NCBI GenBank assembly: GCA_038230415.1
Contig: JBBRNH010000007.1
Coordinates: 42,829 to 106,828 of the forward strand
Source of the DNA: JBBRNH01 sp038230415
GTDB lineage: Bacteria; Bacteroidota; Bacteroidia; Cytophagales; Spirosomataceae
Direction of reading: 5' to 3'
Length of the DNA: 64,000 nt
The notes under the pieces are model-generated. The model searched no databases, was not told the origin of the DNA, and saw only the letters and a program-made list of their open reading frames with translations. The position numbers and the translations under genes are program-made. This document shows, piece after piece, positions 25,501 to 33,599 of the stretch; position 1 is the stretch's first letter; each line of letters starts with the position of its first letter.

Positions 25501-28184
25501 CTGATTTGCGACTCAGCGGTTGCAACCCGGCCCTCAACGCGGGCGACAACACGGCTTACAGTGCGGCAGGTGGCCCGGCAACGGATTTGGCCGGGGCAAC
25601 CCGGATTTTCAGCACAACCATTGATATGGGCGCGTATGAGTATCAGGCCGCACCGACGGTCGGCCCCTCGCGGCTGTATGTAAACGCCGGTGCGTCGGCT
25701 ACGGGGCAAACCGGCTTAGACTGGAACCATGCCTTTACAGAACTGCAATCGGCCCTGAATTACTTCTGCCCCAACAATCTGACCGAAATCTGGGTAGCCA
25801 ACGGGATGTATAAACCCACACTGACCACTGACCGCAGCATCAGCTTTGCCATGCTGCCAGGCGTAGCCATCTACGGCAGTTTTGCGGGCGGTGAAACCAG
25901 CCTTGCCAGCCGCGCACTAAGCCGTCCAAGTAGCACTACTCTTAGTGGCGATATTGGCACACCGGGCGATAACACCGATAATAGCTATCACGTTGTGACC
26001 AGTTCGGGCCTCAGTGCCGATGCCATACTGGACGGTTTTCTGATTACGGTCGGCAACGCCACCGGAACCAATGGCTATGACGGCACTGGCGGTGGGATGT
26101 TCAACCTAAGCAGCAACCCGACCATCCGTAACTGCACCTTTCAGGGCAATTCGGCAGTGTATAGTGGCGGTGGGATGTTTAATGTAAGTAGCAATCCAGC
26201 ACTCACCAACTGCGCCTTTCAGGGCAATTCGGGTGACCGGGGCGGGGCAATAGCCAACAACTCGTCCAGCCCAACGCTGACCAACTGTTCGTTTCAGGGT
26301 AATTCGTCAACAAGTGACGGGGGGGCGATATACATTGAGTTTGGTAGTCTGACGCTGACCAACTGTTCGTTTCAGGGTAATTCGTCAACAAATGACGGGG
26401 GGGCGATATATAGCTTCATTAGTCCGGGTGCCAGCCCTCCAACCCTTACCAACTGCGTCTTGTTTGATAATGGTGGCAGCAAGGCACTTTCCGTCAGGGA
26501 AGTTATGAGTCCCAATACTCCCCTGATAAACGCTACTTACAGCCTGTTCGATGCGACGGTAACAGGCTACACCGCCGATGCCACTAACAAAACAACCACT
26601 GTTTCGCCCTTCGTAAGTGCCACCGATTTGCGGCCCAGTAGCTGTTCTCCCGCCATCAACGCGGGCGACAACACGGCTTACAGTGCGGCAGGTGGCCCGG
26701 CAACGGATTTAGCCGGGGCAACCCGGATTTTCAGTACAACCATTGACATGGGCGCGTATGAGTATCAGGGCACAGGCAATCTACCCACTACCATTACGGC
26801 GCAACCTGTAGCCTCGTCGGTGGTGTGCGCGGGGGTAAATGTCGCGGCCAGCATAAGCGTAACAGGGGCAACTACCAGCACTACTTACCAGTGGTATAAC
26901 GGTACTACACCCGTCACGAGTCAGACAACGGCTACGCTGTCGCTGCCTTCGGCCCAAACCGCCAATGCCGGGAGCTACTCGGTGGTGGTCACGAGTGCCT
27001 GCAACAGCGTCACCAGTACGGTATTTAGCCTGACGGTGAACGCCCTGCCAATGGTGAACGTGAGTCCTACCGGCACCACCATCTGCACCGGCACCAGTAC
27101 TACCCTGACGGCTAATGGCGGCACCAGCTACACCTGGACGGGCGGGCAGAGTACTTCGGCTATCTCGGTTAGCCTGGCCGGAACGTATTCAGTCACGGCT
27201 ACGGTGTCGGGCTGTTCGGGAGTTGCCAGCGCAACGGTCACGGCCCGGTCATCGGTGTCGGTCACCGCCATCACGCCCGCATCGCTTACCATCTGCGAAG
27301 AACAACCCCTGAGTCTCACCGCTACCGTTACGGGCGGGGCCAGTTACAGCCTGACGGTCAGCCTGTTCAACGGCCCAACCCGTGTAGTCTCCCAAACGGT
27401 GGTCGTAGCGGCAAACCAGAGTACGGCCAGTATCAGCATCCCGCAGACCGGAACCCTCACCTCGGCAACAATCGTGGCGGTGGCTACCAGCGCGGGCGGC
27501 TGCTCAACCACGTTTGTCGGGCCGGTGATTACCATCCGGCTTATCACCTTTGCCGGGCCACCCACGCTCAACAGCACCGTGTATTCGCCCGGACAAACCG
27601 CCGTCGTGCGTTATTCAGCCGCCCAGTGTGCCTTTAAGCCCGGTGCGCCCTACACGGTAGAGTTGCTCAGTGCGGCCACCAACTACACCATTGCCCAGGT
27701 GCTAACGCCGGTTTCGGCCAGTGCCACCAGCCTGAGCGTAGTGATTCCGGCCAGCATCGCCCCCGGCACCTACAAACTCCAGGTGGTCTATGGCGACCCG
27801 GTGTACAGCCCGGTCTCGGTCACGTTTGTAGTCAACAGCCTGACGCTGACCATCACGGCTAGCAGCACGGTGATCTGCGTGGGTCAGCCGGTGAGCCTGA
27901 CGGCTTCGGGTTGTGGCACGGGCAGCACCTATCGCTGGAGTACGGGGCAGATGGGGCCAGTCATTACTTACACGCCGATGAGTACGAGTTTGGTGAGTGT
28001 GACCTGCATCACGGGTGGGCCGCGCATCGGTGCGCCGGATGCGTTTGATGAGCCAACCATCGACGGTGCTGACGCATCACCGGGCAATGCTTCGCCGGGT
28101 GCGGGTGGGGCTGCCGAAGCCGACAAACCCTCGGCGATTCTCTTCCGGCCCGCCCGCGACCCGCGTGGCTCCTGGCGCGAATGA
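22536..28184 (+). CDS. Very large secreted protein with three beta-helix modules and Ig-like repeats
   Basis: An 1882-residue exported protein, probably a surface adhesin or matrix protein. The ATG at 22536 is preferred over an upstream GTG; it gives a signal peptide ending LTAPALVQA-QT. Next come a glycine-rich region (about residues 70-280) and three related right-handed beta-helix modules starting near residues 295, 668 and 1045, each opening with a YVN...LTEIWVA...Y.P motif and closing with DLAG....TIDMGAYE.Q; rungs are N-C-F-G-N rich (for example LTNCSFQGN). Then follow four or five Ig-like domains (from about 1415). The end (about 1840-1882) is Ala/Gly/Pro-rich, with no recognisable T9SS sorting domain, so the C-terminus may be truncated or rearranged. 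Three direct repeats upstream may place it under LytTR control. Confidence 0.88.
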   Translation: MHPSSTDFRPVPTNRLLPVGTPLFLRIFVWLCLVLASLTAPALVQAQTVQSFTYTGAPESYTVPAGVTSLNVVAKGAAGGTIPVGDFDQNGQPAPGGGYNSSGNRQPGGNGGNGGLVTVTLSVMPGQILSIYVGGSNGYNGGGAGGSSGSGGKTGGGATDIRTGGITLDDRVLVAGGGGGAGDGTNGGSGGNLYGEDAPDGSGKGGSPTAGGAGNSNTGVLDGEKGIGSNSTSGGGGGGGYYGGSGGEGGGGGSSYPDPNNPPVGIANVDLLRGTNSGDGSLTISYTTPAAAPARLYVNVAQTTNPGNGLTWATAFPTIEQATTYANNTALTEIFVAKGLYTPAATLSMLNNVGIYGGFDGTEMALSGRTLTYPLGTTISGGGTIQVFNNSGLNNTAVLDGFVITGGNINGDPSTDTGKGGGILNTNSSPKFVNLLITNNYALKGGGMYNKGEYGTIASPVLINVRFVSNSSTEGGGLQNNGAFGGNSSPTLVNVSFTGNTSSGNTSSGNGGAIFNQAYSGTAGVTLTNVSFSANTASGTGGAIYNFFAGATASLTNGVVFGSGSGALTSGSGGANPVVTYSLLETKINGGSYTDGGNNLTTKFSPFVSASNLSLNNCSPAINVGDNNAYTTANGPSTDLAGQPRLFNNTIDMGAYEFQSIPVPGPSRVYVNASAMGANTGLSWTDAFTDLQSALNYFCPNNLTEIWVAGGTYKPTPTTDLSISFTMLPGVAIYGGFAGGETLLSQRPATNPVTGQPSSTTLSGDIDNDGTLSGNSDRIIFNENLTSSAVLDGFVITGGNPDKSGGGMYNGNSNPTLNNCLFIGNAGGAMTNNTNSNPTLTNCSFANNPNGAMSNSGSSPVLTNCSFLSNTANAGGAIANSFSNPTLINCAFQGNLGDRGGAISNDGGCLPTLTNCSFQGNVANNGSVMISNTGDRATLTNCVLFNNGSNTFSQDYPTVSNSLLDVSVNNYTDGGNNKTTAVSPFVSATDLRLSGCNPALNAGDNTAYSAAGGPATDLAGATRIFSTTIDMGAYEYQAAPTVGPSRLYVNAGASATGQTGLDWNHAFTELQSALNYFCPNNLTEIWVANGMYKPTLTTDRSISFAMLPGVAIYGSFAGGETSLASRALSRPSSTTLSGDIGTPGDNTDNSYHVVTSSGLSADAILDGFLITVGNATGTNGYDGTGGGMFNLSSNPTIRNCTFQGNSAVYSGGGMFNVSSNPALTNCAFQGNSGDRGGAIANNSSSPTLTNCSFQGNSSTSDGGAIYIEFGSLTLTNCSFQGNSSTNDGGAIYSFISPGASPPTLTNCVLFDNGGSKALSVREVMSPNTPLINATYSLFDATVTGYTADATNKTTTVSPFVSATDLRPSSCSPAINAGDNTAYSAAGGPATDLAGATRIFSTTIDMGAYEYQGTGNLPTTITAQPVASSVVCAGVNVAASISVTGATTSTTYQWYNGTTPVTSQTTATLSLPSAQTANAGSYSVVVTSACNSVTSTVFSLTVNALPMVNVSPTGTTICTGTSTTLTANGGTSYTWTGGQSTSAISVSLAGTYSVTATVSGCSGVASATVTARSSVSVTAITPASLTICEEQPLSLTATVTGGASYSLTVSLFNGPTRVVSQTVVVAANQSTASISIPQTGTLTSATIVAVATSAGGCSTTFVGPVITIRLITFAGPPTLNSTVYSPGQTAVVRYSAAQCAFKPGAPYTVELLSAATNYTIAQVLTPVSASATSLSVVIPASIAPGTYKLQVVYGDPVYSPVSVTFVVNSLTLTITASSTVICVGQPVSLTASGCGTGSTYRWSTGQMGPVITYTPMSTSLVSVTCITGGPRIGAPDAFDEPTIDGADASPGNASPGAGGAAEADKPSAILFRPARDPRGSWRE
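26274..26410 (+). repeat. Near-identical internal duplication of one beta-helix rung
   Basis: Bases 26274-26332 recur at 26352-26410 (period 78 bases, 26 codons) with one difference in 59. Each copy has a run of seven G, which could allow slippage. This points to recent rung duplication within the third beta-helix module. Confidence 0.9.
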
Positions 28185-28193
28185 CAGGCCACA

Positions 28194-28288
28194 GTAGGGC
28201 GGGTGGAAACCCGCTCTGACAGAAAACTAAAGGGCGGGTTTCTACCTGCCTTAACAACAGACAATGAGGGGCGGGTTTCCACCCGCCC
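28194..28288. repeat. Family C repeats (GGGCGGGTGGAAACCCGC type)
   Basis: Three related arms, at 28194-28214, 28231-28250 and 28266-28288, of the form GGGCGGGTTTCCACCCGCCC in alternating orientation. They start directly after the stop of the giant surface protein. A cleaner copy lies at 35123-35178. Confidence 0.85.
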
Positions 28289-28334
28289 GACCCGATACTC
28301 CTCAACCAAAAACAGTGCATAAAGTGAGGTTGCT

Positions 28335-28363
28335 AAACCCCCGGTGGTCTCCGCCGGGGGTTT
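28335..28363. terminator. Bidirectional terminator between the surface-protein and rhamnulokinase genes
   Basis: AAACCCCCGG / CCGGGGGTTT stem with a 9-base centre, followed by GTTTTTA on the plus strand. It lies 5 bases from the convergent rhamnulokinase stop. Confidence 0.75.
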
Positions 28364-28367
28364 GTTT

Positions 28368-29849
28368 TTAATTCGTGTAGCGCGTCATGCCGATTAAATC
28401 CGGGGGAATCGGCAAGGGGTTCCAGTAGGTATGAATCGCCAGGGCCGCGCCGAGGGCCGTTGCCTGCGCCACCGATGCCGCCCAGACTTCCAGCGTCGGA
28501 AAGGCTTTTGCCAGCAAGCGCATATACACCGGATTATGACTGAACCCACCATCCACAAAAACCCGGCTCACGGGCGTTGCCGCCGACTCGTTGCCCCGCA
28601 GCACCAGCGCAGTTGACACCACCTGCTGGGCCATAATATCGAGCATCAACTGATGATAGGCCAGGTCGTATGTGGCAAACGCTGACAGGTCACGATCACC
28701 AAACCGCGACGAGTGCAGCAATTGGGCCGGTTGCATGGCGGGGGCGGGCGTTCCGGGTGTGGTCTCGGCCCCGGTCAGCTCATGAATCAGGGCCGGGTTG
28801 TAGGGTACGGTTTTGTAGGTATCAGTCGGCACGGCAAAGTGCGCGGCCAACCGCTGGGTTTGTTGTTCGTGGTCATTACCGGCAAACAACCGGCTGGCTT
28901 TCACGGTGTTGCCCCGATACTGCATGAAACACAGGCAATCGTACTGCAACTCTTCGGCAGTGAGCGGCTGGGTCGTGAACGGATTCAGGCTGATGCACCA
29001 CGTCCCGGTCGAGATCAGCACAAACGGCGAAGCGTCGCCCCGCGTGGACTCGCCCGGCTCATCAAACGACACTAAATACGGGATCAGAGCCGCCGACGAA
29101 TCGTGCAGACCAATACCCACCGGCATCAACCTGCCCGACGCATTTACGTCGGGCGAAGTGTCACCCGACGTAAATGCGTCGGGCAAAAGCATTTCAGTGA
29201 GAATCCCGTTCAGGGGCTGGTCGGCGGGGTGAATATGGCCGAACAGTCGCACCAGATCTTCCTGCACAACCCAGTTGTGGTATCGGTTTCCGGTAAAATC
29301 CCAGAGCATGGTATGGCAGCCGATGCTGGTCAGGTCAGAGACGTAGTGGCGCGTGAGCCAGTAACTCAGGTACTGCGGCAGGTGCAGCGAATGCCAGATA
29401 CGCCGGAACAGATCGGGTTTGTCATGCTTGATTCGGTACAGCATCAAGCCCGAATTCAGACTGTCCAATGCGGGCGAAGCCGTTTGCAGCGATAACGTAT
29501 ATTCAGGACCGTATTGCCCGTAAAACTGCTGCCGAAGCCAGGCCGGAAACGGCTTGAGGTAATTGTAGAGATACCCAACCGGCATACCATCGGCCCCGAT
29601 ATGCACTAAACTGGCTCCATACGCGCTGAAATTCACGGCCCGCACCGAGAAATCGGGCAGTTGCGAAATGTGCCGCAACGTGTTTGTGAGCCAGGCTGTC
29701 AGTGCGGTTATGTCTTCGCAGGGGTCGCCATCGTCGTCCACCGTTTCGGGCAGGCACACCGACTGCTGCCAAACGATGTCGTAGTGTTCAGAAAACAGAA
29801 AGACCTTTTTGTTGGTCTTGCCCACGTCGAAAATGGCGATGACGTTCAT
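28368..29849 (-). CDS. rhaB: Rhamnulokinase-like FGGY-family carbohydrate kinase
   Basis: A 493-residue sugar kinase of the FGGY family. The N-terminal phosphate-binding motif FDVGKTNKKVFLF (residues 7-19) and the C-terminal FVDGGFSHNPVY mark the two actin-like domains. With the isomerase and the fused aldolase upstream in the same unit, the substrate is almost certainly L-rhamnulose, made into L-rhamnulose 1-phosphate with ATP. It is the last gene of the unit, 83 bases after the isomerase across a family B repeat. An unusual insertion near residues 223-239 (PDAFTSGDTSPDVNASG) is encoded by a perfect DNA palindrome inside the gene. Confidence 0.93.
   Translation of the reverse strand: MNVIAIFDVGKTNKKVFLFSEHYDIVWQQSVCLPETVDDDGDPCEDITALTAWLTNTLRHISQLPDFSVRAVNFSAYGASLVHIGADGMPVGYLYNYLKPFPAWLRQQFYGQYGPEYTLSLQTASPALDSLNSGLMLYRIKHDKPDLFRRIWHSLHLPQYLSYWLTRHYVSDLTSIGCHTMLWDFTGNRYHNWVVQEDLVRLFGHIHPADQPLNGILTEMLLPDAFTSGDTSPDVNASGRLMPVGIGLHDSSAALIPYLVSFDEPGESTRGDASPFVLISTGTWCISLNPFTTQPLTAEELQYDCLCFMQYRGNTVKASRLFAGNDHEQQTQRLAAHFAVPTDTYKTVPYNPALIHELTGAETTPGTPAPAMQPAQLLHSSRFGDRDLSAFATYDLAYHQLMLDIMAQQVVSTALVLRGNESAATPVSRVFVDGGFSHNPVYMRLLAKAFPTLEVWAASVAQATALGAALAIHTYWNPLPIPPDLIGMTRYTN
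29134..29183. repeat. Perfect palindrome inside the rhamnulokinase gene
   Basis: Two 20-base arms (29134-29153 and 29164-29183) are exact reverse complements around a 10-base spacer, and each arm is itself nearly palindromic (CCCGACG......CGTCGGG). The reading frame stays open through it, adding about 17 residues. Confidence 0.95.
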
Positions 29850-29935
29850 GATGTATGATGGTTGATGTATGATATACGACGTATTGTGTGTAATATACTA
29901 TATATCATACATCATATATAATACGTCATACATCA
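29850..29935. repeat. Family B palindromic repeat between rhaI and rhaB
   Basis: AT-rich inverted repeat of TGTATGATG units filling the whole gap; its right edge contains the TGA stop of the isomerase gene (29933-29935). Same family as the element between parA and parB. Confidence 0.8.
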
Positions 29936-31216
29936 CAGTCCGGTTGCCATTGTTTTGGCTCCGCGTTGCCCGATAAGCTGCTGACGGATAGCCAGTTGCC
30001 GGAACAGACCGAGCGGGTCGAGCGCACCGCCCGCCCGCAGCCGGGCCTCGGCCACCAACGGGCGCACATCGGTACGGAACACGTCCTGCAACAACTCCTG
30101 CGCCCGCACCACGTCGTTTTGTTCGCGGGCTTCTTCGAGGGCAATACGGTCAACGAGCAACGCCTGAGCGTAGGCAATCAGGATGGCCTCAACAGATTGG
30201 AGGAGGTCTTCGAGCGGGTCTTTCACGTTGTGGCTGGCATCAATCATCCAGCCGAGGTCGGTGGCGTGGTTCATCCCGCGAGCGTCCATCCCGTCAATCA
30301 ACTCGTTGAAAATCAAGAACAGTTGATACGGTTTAATGCTGCCCGCCGTCAGGTCGTCGTCGCCGTATTTGGAGTCATTGAAGTGAAACCCGCCGAGTTT
30401 GCCCTCGTGCAGCAGGATTGCCACAATCTGCTCAATGTTGGCATTAGGCAGGTGGTGGCCGAGGTCAACGAGGGTGTAGGCTTTGGGGCCTAACTTGCTG
30501 GCATACAGGTAACTGCTACCCCAGTCGCCAACGGTCATCGAATAAAAATTGGGTTCGTAGGCTTTGTATTCCACAAACAGTTTCCAGGAATCGGGCAGGG
30601 CGGCATAAATCTCGTGCAGACTGTCGAGCGTTCGGGCAAAGGCGTTGCGGAAGTTAAGCTGGCCCGGAAAACACGACCCGTCAGCCAGCCACACCGTGAG
30701 CGCGTCGGAACCCAACGCCATCCCGTGCCGGATAACCTCGATGTTGTGGTCAATGGCCTGCCGCCGAACGGCCCCGTCGGTGTGTTGCAGCGACCCGAAT
30801 TTGTAGGTTTCCGGGGGCAGGCCACCCGGTTGCGCGGGCTGATCCTGAAACGTATTGGAGTTCACCGCATCAAAGCGCAGCCCAAGCCCGGCAGCCTGTT
30901 GCCGGATAGCGGCCACGTCGGTCGGGATGTCCCAAGGGATGTGCAGCGAGATGGCCCCCGACGAGCGGTTCAGGGCGTGGAGCAGCCCCACATCATCGAG
31001 TTTTTCGGTCAGGCTGCGGGGTTCGCCCCCACCCGCGAACCGCCCGAACCGGGTGCCGCCCGTGCCTAAAGCCCAGCTCGGAATGGCGATCTGGAACTCG
31101 ATCAGTTTCTGGATAACGGGTTCAGCCTGTTCGATATAATCTGTCCAGGGCGATAGTTTGCGCCGGTGCGCGGCTGCGCGGCTGGCGTTGTGGTCGGTGA
31201 TTTGGTTCGGGTTCAT
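29933..31216 (-). CDS. rhaI: L-rhamnose isomerase (RhaI type)
   Basis: A 427-residue TIM-barrel sugar isomerase resembling the Pseudomonas stutzeri-type L-rhamnose isomerase, which converts L-rhamnose to L-rhamnulose. Metal-ligand candidates are in order: Glu in LFVEYKAYEPNF, Asp in TLVDLGHHLPN, His in GGFHFNDSKYGDDD, with the Asp pair after it. The family differs from E. coli RhaA but fills the same step. The gene follows the fused aldolase-dehydrogenase by 18 bases and precedes the kinase, giving the complete route from rhamnose to DHAP and lactate. Its stop codon lies in a palindromic repeat. Confidence 0.93.
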   Translation of the reverse strand: MNPNQITDHNASRAAAHRRKLSPWTDYIEQAEPVIQKLIEFQIAIPSWALGTGGTRFGRFAGGGEPRSLTEKLDDVGLLHALNRSSGAISLHIPWDIPTDVAAIRQQAAGLGLRFDAVNSNTFQDQPAQPGGLPPETYKFGSLQHTDGAVRRQAIDHNIEVIRHGMALGSDALTVWLADGSCFPGQLNFRNAFARTLDSLHEIYAALPDSWKLFVEYKAYEPNFYSMTVGDWGSSYLYASKLGPKAYTLVDLGHHLPNANIEQIVAILLHEGKLGGFHFNDSKYGDDDLTAGSIKPYQLFLIFNELIDGMDARGMNHATDLGWMIDASHNVKDPLEDLLQSVEAILIAYAQALLVDRIALEEAREQNDVVRAQELLQDVFRTDVRPLVAEARLRAGGALDPLGLFRQLAIRQQLIGQRGAKTMATGL

Positions 31217-31234
31217 GGGATATGGGTATGTTTG

Positions 31235-33433
31235 CTACCGCACAAACGCCATTGCCACGCCCCCGTCCACGTTCAGAACGTTGCCGGTGGACTTGTTCAA
31301 TAATCCACCCACAAAGGCAAAACAAGCGTTGGCAATGTCGGCGGGCAGAATGGTCTCACCCAGCAGGGTGCGTTTGGCGTAAAAAGCGGGCAGTTCGGCA
31401 ACGGTGATGCCGTAGGCTTTGGCGCGACCCTCGGCCCAGCCCCCGGCCCAGATATTGGAGTCAGCAATCACCGCGTCGGGGTTCACCACGTTGACCCGGA
31501 TATGGTCGGGGCCAAGTTCGGCGGCATTCAGGCGGCTCAGGTGCAGTTGGGCGGCTTTGGCCGAGCCATACCCGGCGTTGTTCGGCCCGGCCACGAGCGC
31601 GTTTTTGCTGACGATGTTGATAATATCGCCACCGAACGCCTGTTTCCGCAGCACCGCCACCGCCGATTGCGTGACCATAAACTGACCCTTTACCAGGATG
31701 TCATACAGCCGGTCCCACTCTTCGATGGTATGATCGGCAATGGCCCGCGAGATGCTGATACCCGCGTTATTGACCACGATGTCAACCCCGCCGAAGGCTA
31801 AACAAGCCGCGTCGAACGCCTGATTGATACTGTCGGGGTCGGTCACGTTGAGGGTTGTTGTTGCCACCGCATCTTTGCCGAACAGCCCGATAAACTCGGT
31901 TTTCGCGTCCGCCAGCCGGTCGGGGTCAATGTCGTTCAGCATCACGCAAGCTCCCTCCTGAGCAAACCGTTTGGCAATGGCCTTGCCAATGCCACCCGCG
32001 CTGCCGGTGATGAGCGCGACCTTGCCCGACAGCGGTTTGGGTTTTGGCATCCGTTGCAGTTTGGCTTCTTCGAGCAGCCAGTATTCGATGTTGAAGGCTT
32101 CCTGCCGGGGCAGGGCCGTGTATTCAGAGATTGCCTCGGCCCCGCGCATCACGTTGATGGCGTTGATGTAAAACTCAGCCGCCACCCGCGCCGTTTGCTT
32201 GTCTTTGGCGAAGGTGAACATCCCCACGCCCGGCCACAGAATCACCACCGGGTTGGGGTCTCGCATGGGGGGACTATCCGGGTGTTTGCAGGTTTCGTAG
32301 TAGGCCCGGTACATCTCCCGGTATTCCTCAAAATCGGGCAGTAGCCACTGCATAACCTCGTCGCGGTTAGCGGGAGTGAGGTCAATGACCGCCGGTAAGT
32401 CCAGAACCAGCGGACTGATTTTTGTCCGCAGGAAGTGGTCAGGGCAACTCGTCCCCATCGGCGCGAGCCGCTCCAAATCGGTCGAGCTGATAAATTCCAG
32501 CACCCGTGCATCGTCGGTAAAATGGCCGATCTTATGTTGCTCGCTGCTGCAAAGCCCCCGCAAAATCGGGGCGAGTTCGGCGGCCTGACTGCGCCGGTGG
32601 CCGGGTTCTTCAACGCTTCGCACGGCACCACCAAAAACGGGCCGGAATGCCGTATCACTTGCCTTGCCGTGCGACGGACCGCCGTAGTTTTCTTCCAAAT
32701 AGTCCGCGCAGCGTTCCACCACCTCTAAGGTGTTCATATAACTCTCGTAGGCCGTGTCGCCCCAGGTAAACAGCCCGTGCGAGCCGAGCATAATGCCCCG
32801 GAGCGACACGCCCCGGTCGGCGGCTTCGGTGAGGCAGGCCCGCAGTTGCAGGCCGAGGTCAAAGCCGGGGCGTTGCCAGCCGACCCACCCAATCTGCCCG
32901 TTAAAGAGTTCGTCGGTGATGCGTTGGCCGTCTTTGGCGGCAGCAATGGCAATGGCCGCGTCGGGGTGCAGGTGGTCAATGTGGGCAAAGGGCAAAAACC
33001 CGTGCAGGGCGGTGTCAATAGACGGAGCCTTAGAATCCAGGTCGTAAATGCAGTGGTTAAACAACGCCACCATTTCGTCTTCAAACTCAAGCCCCCGGTA
33101 GCGGTTTTCGAGTGCCAGCAACCGATCCATATAGAGCGCGGCCAGCCCGCTGCGTTTGAGCGTACCGATGTCTCCGCCGGAGCCTTTGATCCACATCACG
33201 GGCGTTGGCTGGCCGGTGAGCGGGTCGGGAGCCGGGGCTTTGCAGGACGTGTTACCCCCGCCGTAGTTGGTGAGCCGGAGGTCGGCACCGAGCAAATTGG
33301 AGCGGTATAGCAACAGGGCCACCTCGCGGTCGGGCTGGGGCAGCGCGTCAAATTCGGCACCAGATAACTGGGCAGCTTTGGCATCGTCCCATAGATAACT
33401 GACGTGCCGAAAAGAGGTGATTGAAGGAGTCAT
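31235..33433 (-). CDS. rhaEW: Bifunctional rhamnulose-1-phosphate aldolase / L-lactaldehyde dehydrogenase
   Basis: A 732-residue fusion. The first part (about residues 1-430) is a class II aldolase/adducin-like domain (NYGGGNTSCK, HIDHLHPDA, GSHGLFTWG with metal-binding histidines); the second (about 458-732) is a short-chain dehydrogenase with the NAD motif TGSAGGIGKA, NNAG, and a YGSAKAAQ Tyr-Lys pair. The fusion is known from Bacillus YuxG and many Bacteroidota: the aldolase splits L-rhamnulose 1-phosphate to DHAP and L-lactaldehyde, and the dehydrogenase oxidises the aldehyde to L-lactate. First gene of the rhamnose unit, divergent from the GntR-type regulator. Confidence 0.95.
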   Translation of the reverse strand: MTPSITSFRHVSYLWDDAKAAQLSGAEFDALPQPDREVALLLYRSNLLGADLRLTNYGGGNTSCKAPAPDPLTGQPTPVMWIKGSGGDIGTLKRSGLAALYMDRLLALENRYRGLEFEDEMVALFNHCIYDLDSKAPSIDTALHGFLPFAHIDHLHPDAAIAIAAAKDGQRITDELFNGQIGWVGWQRPGFDLGLQLRACLTEAADRGVSLRGIMLGSHGLFTWGDTAYESYMNTLEVVERCADYLEENYGGPSHGKASDTAFRPVFGGAVRSVEEPGHRRSQAAELAPILRGLCSSEQHKIGHFTDDARVLEFISSTDLERLAPMGTSCPDHFLRTKISPLVLDLPAVIDLTPANRDEVMQWLLPDFEEYREMYRAYYETCKHPDSPPMRDPNPVVILWPGVGMFTFAKDKQTARVAAEFYINAINVMRGAEAISEYTALPRQEAFNIEYWLLEEAKLQRMPKPKPLSGKVALITGSAGGIGKAIAKRFAQEGACVMLNDIDPDRLADAKTEFIGLFGKDAVATTTLNVTDPDSINQAFDAACLAFGGVDIVVNNAGISISRAIADHTIEEWDRLYDILVKGQFMVTQSAVAVLRKQAFGGDIINIVSKNALVAGPNNAGYGSAKAAQLHLSRLNAAELGPDHIRVNVVNPDAVIADSNIWAGGWAEGRAKAYGITVAELPAFYAKRTLLGETILPADIANACFAFVGGLLNKSTGNVLNVDGGVAMAFVR

Positions 33434-33499
33434 ACGGGGAAGAGATCAGGTAAATCAATCAGGGTTTAGGATTGGGGTAGCCTGCGGGGTTGTTTATGA

Positions 33500-33507
33500 C
33501 AAAGGTA
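33500..33507 (-). promoter_or_regulatory. Candidate -7 box for the rhamnose catabolic unit
   Basis: Read on the minus strand this is TACCTTTG, an exact TAnnTTTG match, 66 bases upstream of the aldolase start and inside the 166-base divergent region shared with the GntR-type regulator. No TTTG at standard -33 spacing is seen. Confidence 0.4.
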
Positions 33508-33599
33508 GTGGCGTGTTTGATGGGCCTATCCTACACGTTCCTACCCAAGACAGTAGCCGTTGGGTGTACCTTGCACCGGCAACAAAAACCGCGCTGTTT

